Source of the DNA: Clarkia xantiana subsp. parviflora
Lineage: Eukaryota > Streptophyta > Magnoliopsida > Myrtales > Onagraceae
Assembly: GCA_036873135.1 (NCBI GenBank)
Contig: JAPTYO010000012.1
Location: 12,160,090-12,224,089, forward strand
Direction of reading: 5' to 3'
Length of the DNA stretch: 64,000 nt
The position numbers and the translations under genes were made by a program. The notes under the pieces were generated by a model that ran no database searches, was not told the DNA's origin, and was given only the letters and a program-made list of their open reading frames with translations. Within the stretch, counting starts at the first letter, position 1; each line of letters starts with the position of its first letter. Positions 12,077-22,729 of the stretch are shown in pieces.

Positions 12077-15000
12077 ATGTCAGAGTTTGGGGATCAACAG
12101 GATGGCGATGGTACAATCGGAGACCTCGCAACCGTTGTCAACCTCGATTTCTCTAAGGAGATTCATGCATTTCATCCTCTCCACCTCCATAGTTCCGATA
12201 ATCCAGGTCAGAGCTTAATCTCATTGAAGCTTTCCGGGCCAGACAACTATAGGAAATGGAGTAGGGGTATGCAGATCATTCTTTTGGGAAAGAACAAGTT
12301 AGGTTTCGTAACTGGTTCTTGTAAGAAGGATTCTTATGATGACAAATTCCACTTATTGTGGGAACGTTGTGACGCGGTGGTTCGAGGCTGGATTATTAGC
12401 TCTGTGACAGATGATATAGCTGATGGTATCCTTTATTTTGAAACTGCCTTTGCTGTTTGGAAGGAACTCCATGATAGGTTCAACAAGATTAACGGCTCAA
12501 GAATCTATCAACTTCACCGTGAGATAGCACTTATTCGTCAGGGAGTAGACTCCATATCCACTTTCTACACCAAGATAAAAAATCTGTGGGGGGAGTATGA
12601 CTCAACCTGTTCACTCCCTCACATTGACGGTGATATTTTCAAAAAGCATCTCGAACACAAGGAGCAAGAAAGGCTGTTTCAATTTCTTATGGGATTGAAC
12701 GACAATTTTTCCAATGTCCGTAGCAATCTGCTCCTGTGGACACCATTGCCTTCCCTAAACCAAGCTTACAGTATGCTTTTACAAGAAGAAAACCAGAGAG
12801 ATGTCACCTCCTCTGTGTCAGGAAATGATGTGGTGTCCTTTTCTGTCAAGGCACCAACTCAGAACGTTGGCAAACCAAGAAGGCCCCTCAATTCGAACCT
12901 CGAGTGTGACTTTTGTAAGAAAAAAGGTCACACATCTGACCGTTGCTATGCGAAAGGGTGCGATTTCTATCAAAAAAAGGGCCATACTCGTGATATTTGC
13001 TTCAAATATAAGGAGATGATCAATAACAAAGGCATGGTTGGGAAGGCTAATTCTGCATCTTCTGCTATCATAGACGCTCATGTGACTGATGCCAAAGAAG
13101 TTGCAAACTCACAGGGGAACATTACTCTGTCAAATGAACAATTTGATAAACTTCTCCAGAGGGCTGGAGGCAATGAAGGCACAGCTAATATCATCACTGC
13201 AACCACCTCTGGGGAAGGTGGCCTTCACTCTGCTGGTATGATCAATTCCCCTTCTATCAAAACTGATATTTCAAATTCTTGGGTATTAGACACTGGTGCA
13301 AGTTGTCATATTACGAATTGTCATTCTTGGTTGACCAATTTCAAATATGTTTCTGATATGAAAGTTCAATTGCCAAATGGAAACTTTTCTCTTGCTGTTG
13401 GTTTAGGAGATTTTGAAATTGCAAAAGGAAAAACTCTGAGAAATGTACTTTATTTACCTGATTTCAAGTACAATCTTATCTCTATTTCTCAGCTTACTCA
13501 TGATCTAAATTCAGCTGCAATTTTTTGTCCCAAAAATGCTTTTATGCAGGACCTCTCAAATGGGAGGGCCTGGGCAAATGGTGAAGCTCATTCAGGGCTT
13601 TATGTTCTCAATTCCAATAGTCCAGATAATTCTTCGGTTGCATTAAACATTGTGAATAAGGGTGATTTTGATTTGTGGCATAAGAGGCTAGGCCATCCTT
13701 CAATAAATGTTCTCAAGATGTTCCAAGCATCAAACAGATTACCTAATAAAATTTCTGGATTTAATGATTGTTTTGTCTGTCCCTTGGCTAAGCTTGCTAG
13801 AATTCCTTTTGGTATTTCCAATTCCAGAGCAGAAAACCCATTTGATCTAGTTCACAGTGATGTGTGGGGTCCTTATAGGACACCCACATATGACAACAAA
13901 AGATTTTTCTTGACTCTCGTCGATGATTTTTCTAGATTAACTTGGTTTTTCTTGCTTCAATTTAAACATGATGTCTCTGAGATTTTAAAGAACTTTGTTG
14001 AGATGGTGAAAACACAGTTTGGAAAAACTATTAAAGTTTTTAGGACAGACAATGGTGGTGAATTTTTCAGTGATCATTTGGACAAGTTTTTCAAACTAAG
14101 AGGGATACTCCACCAAAGTTCTTGTTCATACACCCCTCAACAAAATGGCCGTGTTGAAAGAAAACATCGTCACTTATTAGAAATTGCCAGGGCATTGAAA
14201 ATCCAGGGTTTTATTCCAAACAAATTTTGGGGACATTGCATTCTTGCTGCTTGCTATCTCATCAATCATATGCCTAGCCACATTTTAAATCAAAAATCCC
14301 CTTTGGAATTATTCATTGGAAAAAAACCTGAGATAAAACATTTAAGGGTGTTTGGGTGTTTGACTTTTGCAAAGAAACTGGTTTCCTTGGACAAATTTGC
14401 CCCTCGTGCCACTGCTGCTGCCTTTATGGGTTACTCTGAAATAAAAAAGGGATATTTGCTGTTTGATTTGGAAAATAAAAATTTCTTTGTCAGTAGAGAT
14501 GTAAAGTTTTTTGAGCACAATTTCCCTTTTAAAGATGGCAATTCTGTCCCTGTACCTTTCTTTTGTGATGACATCAACCCAACATCTGATTTCAATGATG
14601 GTTTTATGGCTGATCGTAATGATAATGGAAATGATGATCTGAATCAAAATGATGATCAGTCCCAGTCCCTCACTCAGATAGATGATGAACAAACCATTGA
14701 GGTTAGTTCTGATATAGATTCTTGTCCCAATGTAGCAAATGATGATGTTGCTACATCTGATGCACCTCCACAACAAACTTGGAAATCTGGCAGGACCAGA
14801 AGAGCTCCCACTTATTTGGAAGATTATATTCTATCTTCTGCATCCACTCCTTATCCTATTACGAATTACATTGGTTATGATGGTATATCTCCTGAGTATA
14901 AATGTTATTTATCTAACATTTCTAAGCTGGTTGAACCTAACTCTTTTGAGGAAGCTGTGTTAGATGTTGGTTGGGTGGATGCAATGCAGGCAGAAATTAA

Positions 15001-16531
15001 GGCTTTGGAAGATAATGGTACATGGGATTTAGTGCAACTCCCAGCAGGGAAGAAACCCATTGGGTCGAAATGGGTATTCAAACTGAAATACCATTCAGAT
15101 GGCACACTTGAAAGATACAAAGCTCGTCTGGTTGCAAAAGGGTACAAACAAAAACAAGGTATTGACTATTTTGAAACTTTTTCCCCTGTCGTCAAAATAA
15201 AGACTGTTAGAACCATACTTGCTTTAGCCTCTGTTAACAATTGGCCTCTTTTCCAAATGGATGTGTTTAATGCTTTCCTGCAAGGTGACTTAAGTGAGGA
15301 AGTCTATATGACTTTACCTCAAGGTTTTCGTAATCAGGGGGAGATAGATAATAATACTGTATGTCGATTACGAAAATCTCTTTACGGTCTCAAACAAGCA
15401 TCTAGACAATGGAACTTAAAATTAACAGAGGCTTTATTAAAATCAGGTTACTCACAGTCTTTGTTTGATTACTCATTATTTTCAAAAAGGGAAGGGGATG
15501 AGACAGTTATCTTGCTGGTTTATGTGGATGACTTGTTAGTCACTGGAAACAGTGATAGGTTGATATCTGATTTGAAATCTGTCCTGTTATCCAATTTCAA
15601 AATGAAGGATCTTGGGGAATTACAGTACTTTCTTGGGATTGAAGTTGCTAGATCCGACAAGGGTCTAGTGCTCTCTCAGAGAAAGTATGCTTTAGATCTT
15701 ATTTCTGAGGCTGGTTTGGCTGGAAGCAAACCAGCTGAAACACCTATGGAGGTAAATCTGAAGTTAACTTCAAAGACATATGATGATGTGGTTGATAAAC
15801 ACCAGTCTGATTCTTTGCTGCAAAATGAGTCCAGTTTCAGGCGTCTGATTGGTAAATTGCTTTACTTAACATTGACGAGGCCTGATATTTCCTTTGCTGT
15901 GCAGCATTTAAGTCAATTCCTTAATCAGCCAAAACATTTCCATTGGGAAGCTGCTATGAGATTGGTAAAGTACTTAAAGGGATGTCCAGGTAAAGGCATT
16001 CTCTTAAGTTCTTCTAGCAAAATGGAACTGGTAGGTTTTGCTGATTCAGATTGGGGTAATTGCCTAGAAACTCGTAGATCTTTGACTGGCTATTGCGTAA
16101 AATTAGGTGATTCACTTATTTCTTGGAAAGTAAAAAAACATGATGTTGTTTCTACTTCCTCTGCTGAAGCTGAATATAGGGCTATTAGACATGTTGTTAG
16201 TGAGATTGTGTGGCTACGTGGATTACTATTGGAACTTGGGTTTGGTCAAGATAAACCTTCTGTTATTTTTTGTGATAATAAAGCCGCGATTCAAATTGCT
16301 AATAACCCTATATTTCATGAGAGGATCAAGCATATTGACATCGATTGTCATTTTTCAAGGCAGAAATTACTGGATGGAACTGTTAAGTTTCTGCATATTA
16401 GAACAAATGATCAAGTGGCTGATTTGTTTACCAAGGCGTTGCCTAAGAAACAACATCATTACCTTGAAGGGAAACTTGGTATGAAAGACATTTTTAGTAT
16501 TACTGATTTGAGTATTCATGATGCAGGTTAA
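12077..16531 (+). CDS. Ty1/copia gag-pol polyprotein, intact
   Basis: The first ATG in the frame (12077) gives 1,484 aa; the frame is open further upstream but has no ATG there. Domains in order: gag (LSGPDNYRKWSRGMQ near residue 55); zinc knuckles near 276-310, the first canonical (CDFCKKKGHTSDRC), the second with Tyr for its second Cys (CDFYQKKGHTRDIC); aspartic protease (WVLDTGAS, about 402); GAG-pre-integrase HHCC region (DLWHKRLGHPS, about 532); integrase core with D (HSDVWG, ~593), D (RTDNGGEF, ~657) and E (GRVERKH, ~692); reverse transcriptase with YVDD (~1149); RNase H (ADSDWGN, ~1322; SSAEAEYRA; KHIDIDCHF). Every catalytic motif is present with no stop or frameshift. The polyprotein forms cytoplasmic particles, copies the RNA and inserts the cDNA. 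The PR-IN-RT-RH order places it in Ty1/copia; the lineage is not assigned. Confidence 0.97.
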   Translation: MSEFGDQQDGDGTIGDLATVVNLDFSKEIHAFHPLHLHSSDNPGQSLISLKLSGPDNYRKWSRGMQIILLGKNKLGFVTGSCKKDSYDDKFHLLWERCDAVVRGWIISSVTDDIADGILYFETAFAVWKELHDRFNKINGSRIYQLHREIALIRQGVDSISTFYTKIKNLWGEYDSTCSLPHIDGDIFKKHLEHKEQERLFQFLMGLNDNFSNVRSNLLLWTPLPSLNQAYSMLLQEENQRDVTSSVSGNDVVSFSVKAPTQNVGKPRRPLNSNLECDFCKKKGHTSDRCYAKGCDFYQKKGHTRDICFKYKEMINNKGMVGKANSASSAIIDAHVTDAKEVANSQGNITLSNEQFDKLLQRAGGNEGTANIITATTSGEGGLHSAGMINSPSIKTDISNSWVLDTGASCHITNCHSWLTNFKYVSDMKVQLPNGNFSLAVGLGDFEIAKGKTLRNVLYLPDFKYNLISISQLTHDLNSAAIFCPKNAFMQDLSNGRAWANGEAHSGLYVLNSNSPDNSSVALNIVNKGDFDLWHKRLGHPSINVLKMFQASNRLPNKISGFNDCFVCPLAKLARIPFGISNSRAENPFDLVHSDVWGPYRTPTYDNKRFFLTLVDDFSRLTWFFLLQFKHDVSEILKNFVEMVKTQFGKTIKVFRTDNGGEFFSDHLDKFFKLRGILHQSSCSYTPQQNGRVERKHRHLLEIARALKIQGFIPNKFWGHCILAACYLINHMPSHILNQKSPLELFIGKKPEIKHLRVFGCLTFAKKLVSLDKFAPRATAAAFMGYSEIKKGYLLFDLENKNFFVSRDVKFFEHNFPFKDGNSVPVPFFCDDINPTSDFNDGFMADRNDNGNDDLNQNDDQSQSLTQIDDEQTIEVSSDIDSCPNVANDDVATSDAPPQQTWKSGRTRRAPTYLEDYILSSASTPYPITNYIGYDGISPEYKCYLSNISKLVEPNSFEEAVLDVGWVDAMQAEIKALEDNGTWDLVQLPAGKKPIGSKWVFKLKYHSDGTLERYKARLVAKGYKQKQGIDYFETFSPVVKIKTVRTILALASVNNWPLFQMDVFNAFLQGDLSEEVYMTLPQGFRNQGEIDNNTVCRLRKSLYGLKQASRQWNLKLTEALLKSGYSQSLFDYSLFSKREGDETVILLVYVDDLLVTGNSDRLISDLKSVLLSNFKMKDLGELQYFLGIEVARSDKGLVLSQRKYALDLISEAGLAGSKPAETPMEVNLKLTSKTYDDVVDKHQSDSLLQNESSFRRLIGKLLYLTLTRPDISFAVQHLSQFLNQPKHFHWEAAMRLVKYLKGCPGKGILLSSSSKMELVGFADSDWGNCLETRRSLTGYCVKLGDSLISWKVKKHDVVSTSSAEAEYRAIRHVVSEIVWLRGLLLELGFGQDKPSVIFCDNKAAIQIANNPIFHERIKHIDIDCHFSRQKLLDGTVKFLHIRTNDQVADLFTKALPKKQHHYLEGKLGMKDIFSITDLSIHDAG

Positions 16532-16594
16532 AATAAACTCTTATTCAATTTTCTGCAAAGAGATGTGGATTGTTTGAAGTATGATTAGATACAA

Positions 16595-16607
16595 GATTGA
16601 GGGGGAG
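16595..16607 (+). promoter_or_regulatory. Copia polypurine tract
   Basis: GATTGAGGGGGAG is followed at once by TGTCAAATAATG, the usual polypurine tract/LTR junction. The related copy at 24586-24600 (minus strand) has CTTGAGGGGGAG at the same place, next to its own LTR. Confidence 0.85.
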
Positions 16608-16949
16608 TGTCAAATAATGTTGGTCTTATTCAATCTTGTATCTCAGATCAGACTAGTTGGCTTGTTGGTTTGGGCTCTTCGTGTGGGCTGGTTAGTGACT
16701 GAGCAATTGGTGTGAGCATCTGGTGTTAGTGGGCTAAAGGCCCAGTTCGAAGTGGCCCGTGATTTATGTGGGGACTATGTTGAGGGAATTAATTTTCTGA
16801 AGGTCTGTTGAGCAATTCTCAGGGTTTCCACCCTTATTTATTGGTGAGAGTTATGGTGTTAAACCTAGCTCGGTGAGCCGCAAACAAATCTCATCCTCTC
16901 TTCCCCACATATTCTAGGGTTTGCTCAATCTAGGGTTCAAGATTTCACA
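16608..16949 (+). repeat. 3' LTR of the copia element (342 bp as placed by the polypurine tract)
   Basis: It runs from TGTCAAATAATG to GATTTCACA. Its second half (16778-16949) equals the complete 5' LTR. Its first half (16608-16777) has no counterpart at the 5' end. An alternative reading is a 172-bp LTR with an unusual 170-bp spacer after the purine tract. Confidence 0.7.
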
Positions 16950-16954
16950 AAATC

Positions 16955-17645
16955 AGGAGCAAATCCTCACCCATTTTCATGTTAATGTCACAATGCTCCA
17001 CAATGGGAACTAAGTACCCTGTGAGGACGAGATAGACACTTAAAATAGCAAATAAAGACGACATCCTAAAATTTATTCCCGGAAGTTAGGGTTTGGCGAT
17101 CCTTAACTCAACAATAGTTTTTTTTTTTTTTTTTTTTTTTCATTTTCGTAATTTCAACCCAAATTTTTTAATTAAAATATAAAATGTCCAACCAGGACCG
17201 GCTCTAGCCCCAGGGCCTTAGGCGTCAAAAAAAAAGAAGGCGTCATATTTGTATCTCTTCATTAATTGTTAGTAGTTGTTTAATTATGTCAGAAATACTG
17301 TTAATGGTAATTATTACTTTTGTTAGTTATATTAAAGTTCCAATACCATTTTAGTAATTATAATTAGTCCCACCAACTCATTCATTCCTATTTAATGCAC
17401 TTAAATTACTAACGTTTGAACATTAACTTTACATTCTTTGTTTTGCCTTACAAATTGTCTTTTATAATTTCAACTAAATCAGATGATGAGAGTAAAAAAT
17501 TAATCATTTATGGTAAATAACAATTAAATCATCTATCAGTTTCTTTTTATAATTAGCTAAAAATTAAGGATTATTTAATTTGTAATTGTTCTAGTGGTTC
17601 TATTATTATTCTAAATTTTGAAGGCCAGTTCAGATTCTTATAATA
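16955..17645. other. Right flank of the copia insertion; AT-rich, no clear gene
   Basis: 16955-17064 holds most of the split short ORF. A poly-T tract follows at about 17119-17140, then AT-rich DNA with no recognisable feature. Confidence 0.5.
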
Positions 17646-19847
17646 TATATCTATTATATTATATTAATTCGGTATCGGAAGCCCTCTGATTGACACGTTG
17701 ACAGTATGTCCAGTCAGCATTTACTAATTTAGTTGGCGTTTTATAAATATAGATACAAAATATTGAGTGATTGAAAATCAAGAAGTATTTTTATATCCTA
17801 TTTTGGTCTCTACGCAATTTAAAGAAATAAATCAAATAAAAGTTTCCTTTTAAATTTAAAATCTATACAGTTTGGTTCCGGAATACCACAGGACGCCACG
17901 TAAGCAATATATATTTTATTTATAGAATAATAATAAATAAAGCAACGTTATTTCACAAGAAGAAATTAGAAAGTATAATTAATAATATTATAATATAAGG
18001 GTAGATCGGCTGATATTTATTGTATAATTAAGGAATGAAAGTTCTTTTTCTAATTAACTATATATAAAGCATAAGCACACAAGTAAGTTGCTACGGTATC
18101 ATTAACTATTTTAATATATATATATAAATAAATAAATAAACACAATAATATTAGATTATAGTTCTACCAAATTTAATCATTCAAATTTAATCAAATAATT
18201 AATCGGCAACGTATATAGGTAAAGAAATTTATAAACAATATATAATTAACTAACGGCAAAGAAACTAAATTGGCAACTATATATATATATATATATGGAA
18301 CTATTGTGTATATGACTCAACATGTACTTGTGATTATTAAAAATATTGCCAAAAAAGATTATAAAAAAATTCCTATTATAATAATAAAATATTAATTATA
18401 GTACTACATATAGAAACACAACTAATTAAATAACTATATATATAAAGCAGGCACAAATTTTTTGGTAAACCCTTAAAAAATTAACATTAAGTGGCGTGGG
18501 TTTGGAGCTGTTGATTGGGATAGGAGGATCATAATCGCCGCTGGCCTTGAAGAAGATTTCTTAAGGTAATTTCTCTTCTGCAATTTTCTTCTTTAGATGT
18601 TCATGTTGATACATTAGAGATCTTTTGAATAGAATAATTATATTCCGTGAATACAATAATCCGTCTTTATTGTGGGTTTGTTTAAATCTCATGATGCAGC
18701 ATTCTACAATCAAGAAGCTAATTTATTAAGTTTTATTTGTATTTGTGTCTTAATTTGTTGTAGATGCATGGTTTCTTATGAAACCGTCCTTATACTTGAT
18801 TTTCCTTTAACTAATTTATGATTTTATAATTTATGGTAGGTTTAATTTGCCTTGCTACAGCATCCTACAATTATGAAGCTGATTTTTTTTTTTGCCAGAA
18901 TTATGAAGCTGATTTGGTAAGTTTTTTTTCTTCTTAATGTAAATTGGTATCATAATGTGAAGTTATTCTTCTTACCCTTGAAATTTTACTTTCATGACTG
19001 AATTTTAGCGAGATGGGTGCAAGAGATATGGACTAATTGATGTTCAGTCGATTCTATATCTTCCAGTCGAGCTTCATTTATGCAGTTGTACTACGTTTTT
19101 TACTGTATATATAGCGGTTTTTTGTTTCTGTCTTTCCAATTTTAGTTTATTGTTTTATTTTCTTATTAATTTGATGCGGTGAAAATATGTCAGGATAAGA
19201 AGAATAACAAGACGTAAAAACACTCAAGTAGGACTATAAGTGTACTTAGCATGTCAACCTATGATTATGTTTATGACATCAACGGAATGAGCCAAAAGAG
19301 CTTCACTTTCTAAACCATAAAATTCAATCTCAGCACATTCTCTATTGAGGTGAAAAATATAATATTAGTTTCATCGAAGCTTCTTATATTAGTTTGGTTT
19401 TTTTAAAATAAAAAGTTACATCGATTTTTTTAATAGTTTAAGTATACATTTTGACTTATTTATCTTAATTTAAAAAAAAAAAAAATTAGTTGGACCAAGG
19501 AGCTCAACATTGACACCGCCGCAATCGAGGTGAAAAATATAAATTAGTTATATCATAGCTTAATAATGGTAAGAAATATATTATTTCAAAAAATTTTATT
19601 TAATTTTATATTACTTTGATAATTTTTATGTACACTTATTTATCTCTCAATTCAATTTATTTGTAGGTAAATCAAAGAGCTCACCCCCAACATCCTCACA
19701 ATCGATATGCACTTTGAATTTTGTTAATATGAAATTCAAGTTTGAATAATTTATTAAGAGTAATTTTTTTTAATAAAACTTACATGTATATATATATATA
19801 TAATCCATAATTAAAAATAAAATTATGTAAGCTACATAATTTTTAAG

Positions 19848-19883
<36 letters not shown>

Positions 19884-20547
19884 CTTAAGAATGTCCACTA
19901 CATTTTTTTATTGTATATATACATATGTATATATTTTGGTATGACTAATAAATATTATAAGTTGTCGATTGTTTTATATTTATTTAGCATATTGCATTTT
20001 ATTCTTTAAAAATTATATAAAATTATAAATAAATAATGTTTTAAATAAAAGTGTATACAATTTTGTGTACATATAAATAGAATATAAATAGTAAAAACTG
20101 TGAATATTATTCAAAGACACTTATCCTAAATAACATTGAATTTCATTAATTTTGTTACATTATTCTAACTTAGTCAATATATATATATATATATATATAT
20201 TATATTTCTCCTATATAATCGTAAAATTAAGTTCATAATAAGTAAATTTAAACAAGAACAAACTTAAAGTCACCCAACAAATAAAAATAAATAAATGTTA
20301 AAATTCTATGTTTTATATTATGTATTTAGTTAGAAGTCTTATAAATGGTATATAATGTTGATTATTTCACTACCATGAAATATTTTAAATAATAATTTTT
20401 ATTAAAAACTTTAATTAAATTAATGCATTACTGTTAATTAATTTTTTAAACAACGTTGCATATTTACTAAATTAAGATAACTTGATTTTTTAATCTTAAT
20501 TTTATTAAGAATGTTTCCCGCGCGGTGCGCGGGGATAGTAGCTAGTA
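17646..20547 (-). mobile_element. Helitron-like element C (about 2.9 kb)
   Basis: In minus orientation it starts with CTAGCTACTAT then CCCCGCGCACCGCGCGGG (20517-20534) and ends with the family's 3' segment (17908 down to 17666: ACGTGGCG, GGTTCCGGAA..., TTCCGGAACCAAA, GACTG...CAATC, GAGGGCTTCCGATACCGAA). No helicase or replication-initiator ORF. The interior around 18480-19060 is less AT-rich and may be captured host DNA. Confidence 0.5.
18480..19060 (+). other. Possible captured gene fragment inside element C
   Basis: This stretch has more balanced base composition than its surroundings, a purine-rich exon-like end followed by GGTAATTTC (about 18565), and a short duplication of ATTATGAAGCTGATTT at about 18870 and 18900. 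No protein similarity is recognisable, so the capture idea is weak. Confidence 0.2.
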
Positions 20548-20896
20548 TATATTTAAATTAAATATGTGGACAAAGTTATAAGGATACTAAGATAAAGTTA
20601 AAATTAGAAAACCTGCAAATATTAAAGTTAAATTACACGTATTTATAAATAAAAAAATACATATATTTGTGAATTATAGTGGTAAAATAAGTTAATTAAA
20701 ACCTAACTTAAAAAAAAATATTTAAATAAAAAATAAAATAAGATCGTATTACTTCAGTTGGGTCCTATATTGGCTAGAGACGGCCGCCCTGTGTCCAACT
20801 GATACTATTACCTCGAGACTAATTAATCCCTGAACACTTGTGCCTTAAATCTTAATCAGTCAAATTTGATGAAATTGTGGATTTGGTAGGTTAAAG

Positions 20897-21100
20897 CAGT
20901 GTTATCAGAACCGGACCGGACCGGCGGTCCGACCGGGTTCGAACCGGAATCGGGACCTCCAACGGTCCGGTTTAAGTAAATCCGGAGATGTAAGCGAATC
21001 CGGTTCGGCAAGTGGTTTTTTGACGAACCGGGTCCGACCGGACGAACCAGGAACCGGACACCTAGCCGGTTCAGTGTCCGGTCCGGTTCTGATAACACTG
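20897..21100. mobile_element. hAT-type MITE (204 bp) with perfect 8-bp target duplication
   Basis: It starts CAGTGTTATCAGAACCGGAC and ends CCGGTTCTGATAACACTG, an inverted terminal repeat of at least 17 bp. It is flanked by GGTTAAAG at 20889-20896 and 21101-21108. Dense CCGGTCCGGTTC subterminal repeats are typical of hAT elements. No coding capacity, so it would move only with a transposase supplied elsewhere. Confidence 0.93.
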
Positions 21101-21108
21101 GGTTAAAG

Positions 21109-22006
21109 GGAGCAGGTGACTTGGCTTCTACTTGTCACCATCTGTCTCGCTCGCTGGACAAGAAGCGTGGCATGGTTCGGACTTTTGGCAGGACACTGTT
21201 TGTCTTGTTATCGAGTCGAAGATTCTTTTGACTTAGTCTAACCCAAACAATCTTCTTGGGTGAGGATTGCTGTTTAAGATCAAATATCCAAAATAATAGA
21301 AAATCAATCTTCCTCATGATCATGCATTACATTATATTAGAATAACTACAATTTATAATTTAGCAAATACGAGATGAATAATAAAACTTACAAATATATT
21401 ATTTAAGTTAAAATGTCCCAAATTTAAACTTGATTAACTTTTTCCGAATGGATTGAACGATAGTGTTACAAAATAATAACGAGGTCTTACAAAATAATAA
21501 TGGAGCTCTTAGTGTCTCACACAAAATAATGAGGTCCTAATGTCATATACAAAATAATAGGGATCTTACACCAAAATAATGTGGTTCATAATATATTTTT
21601 CTTAAAAAATAAACTTATAGTATCAATAGAAATACTCGAAATTAGTTGACATTTGTCACCATTTTTTATATGCAAGATCCGCCATTGTGTAGATGGTTGG
21701 GACAAAAATGTATTCCATTTTTTTAAAATTCAATTATACTCTAGGGTTATATAGGATTAAAATAACTCATCAGTTTAGAAAGTGTTTATATTAGTCTATA
21801 TATAATATAAAAATACAAAAAGAATTAGTACTATTATTTTATTAATTTACAATTATATTATTAAAAAAACTTATATAGTTAGTAATGATAAAAAAATTAC
21901 TAGTTTTTTTGTATTGTATTTTTGTCAATTCATTTGTTGTCAATAAAATATATAATCTACCATAATATAGTTTATGTGATAATACTTTTATATTTTAAAT
22001 AGACTT
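21109..22006. other. AT-rich DNA, no gene seen
   Basis: Includes short imperfect repeats of ACAAAATAATGAGGTC (about 21470-21590). No credible coding region. Confidence 0.5.
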
Positions 22007-22470
22007 ATGTTACGGGCTTGGAGCTTTCCACACTCCCAGCGGAATACGCCCGCGGGGCATCCGGCACTCCCACGTCCGGATCAGCCCTCTTCTCTCCCAA
22101 GATCAGTTCTCGAAGCCCAACTCGCACTGCGCATACGGAGGGAACGGGTCGTGGTTAGGGGTATTTGCCCCGGAGAGCAGCTTAACTGGTTTTCGGCCTG
22201 CCTTAGACATCATCAGGAGAGCGGCATTAGCTCCCGAACCAGCAGGATCCCGAAGGATATGCAACGTCTTACCGACAACAACCAGGACATTGGAAACCAG
22301 CCATTGGCTTGTAAGCGACAACCCATGTATAGGGGGGAGAGATCCACATCCATAATGTCCTAGCTTGGCTTCCAACTACTACTCCCTCCTAAAGAGCTTT
22401 ATTTACAAAAGCTACTCTAGAAGTAGTAAACGTTGGGTGTGCTCCATCTTGCACCACTTTTCCAGGTACG
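22007..22470. other. GC-richer segment of unknown origin
   Basis: An abrupt change to balanced base composition between AT-rich flanks. Frames stay open for 118 codons on plus (22007-22363) and 90 codons on minus (22103-22375), but neither reads as a protein family I recognise. It could be a retroelement fragment or an organelle-derived insert. Confidence 0.3.
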
Positions 22471-22729
22471 TGACACTTATGTTAAAAAAGAATTAATAGT
22501 GACACCATTATTCGAATTCTCGATTGGCCAATGAGACAGCATGTTTGTAGATACACACATTGGTGGTTTATAAAATATATGAAACTTAACAAAGTAGATG
22601 GTATACACACGTAGTAAGGCCTCAAGATAAATCTTTGAAATACTAGATTTTCGTCATTTAATGATAACAAAAATATGCATATAGTTTATTTGCATAATTA
22701 TTGATACTTTTGGTTTTGAACTATAACTT

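Larger units (their letters stand above)
11656..16949 (+). mobile_element. Young, coding-intact Ty1/copia retrotransposon
   Basis: The 5-bp target duplication AAATC lies at 11651-11655 and 16950-16954. The terminal 172 bp at both ends (11656-11827 and 16778-16949) read identical by eye, and the gag-pol frame is uninterrupted, so the insertion is recent. Order: short 5' LTR, tRNA-Met primer site, gag-PR-IN-RT-RH, polypurine tract, 3' LTR. The polypurine tract lies 170 bp before the duplicated 172 bp, so the 3' LTR seems to be 342 bp and the 5' LTR to lack its first half. Confidence 0.97.
11628..17064 (-). pseudogene. Short ORF split by the copia insertion (hypothetical)
   Basis: Ignoring the copia element and one copy of its target duplication, complement(11628..11655, 16955..17064) reads 45 codons from an ATG at 17064 to a TAA at 11628. 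The start is hydrophobic (MSSLFAILSVYLVLTGYL) and could be a signal anchor, and the end is LLLISLKKLSR. Alternatively AAGTCG|GTAATG near the end could be a splice donor, making this a first exon. I do not recognise the protein. A 45-codon frame can occur by chance, so this is only a candidate. Confidence 0.25.
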
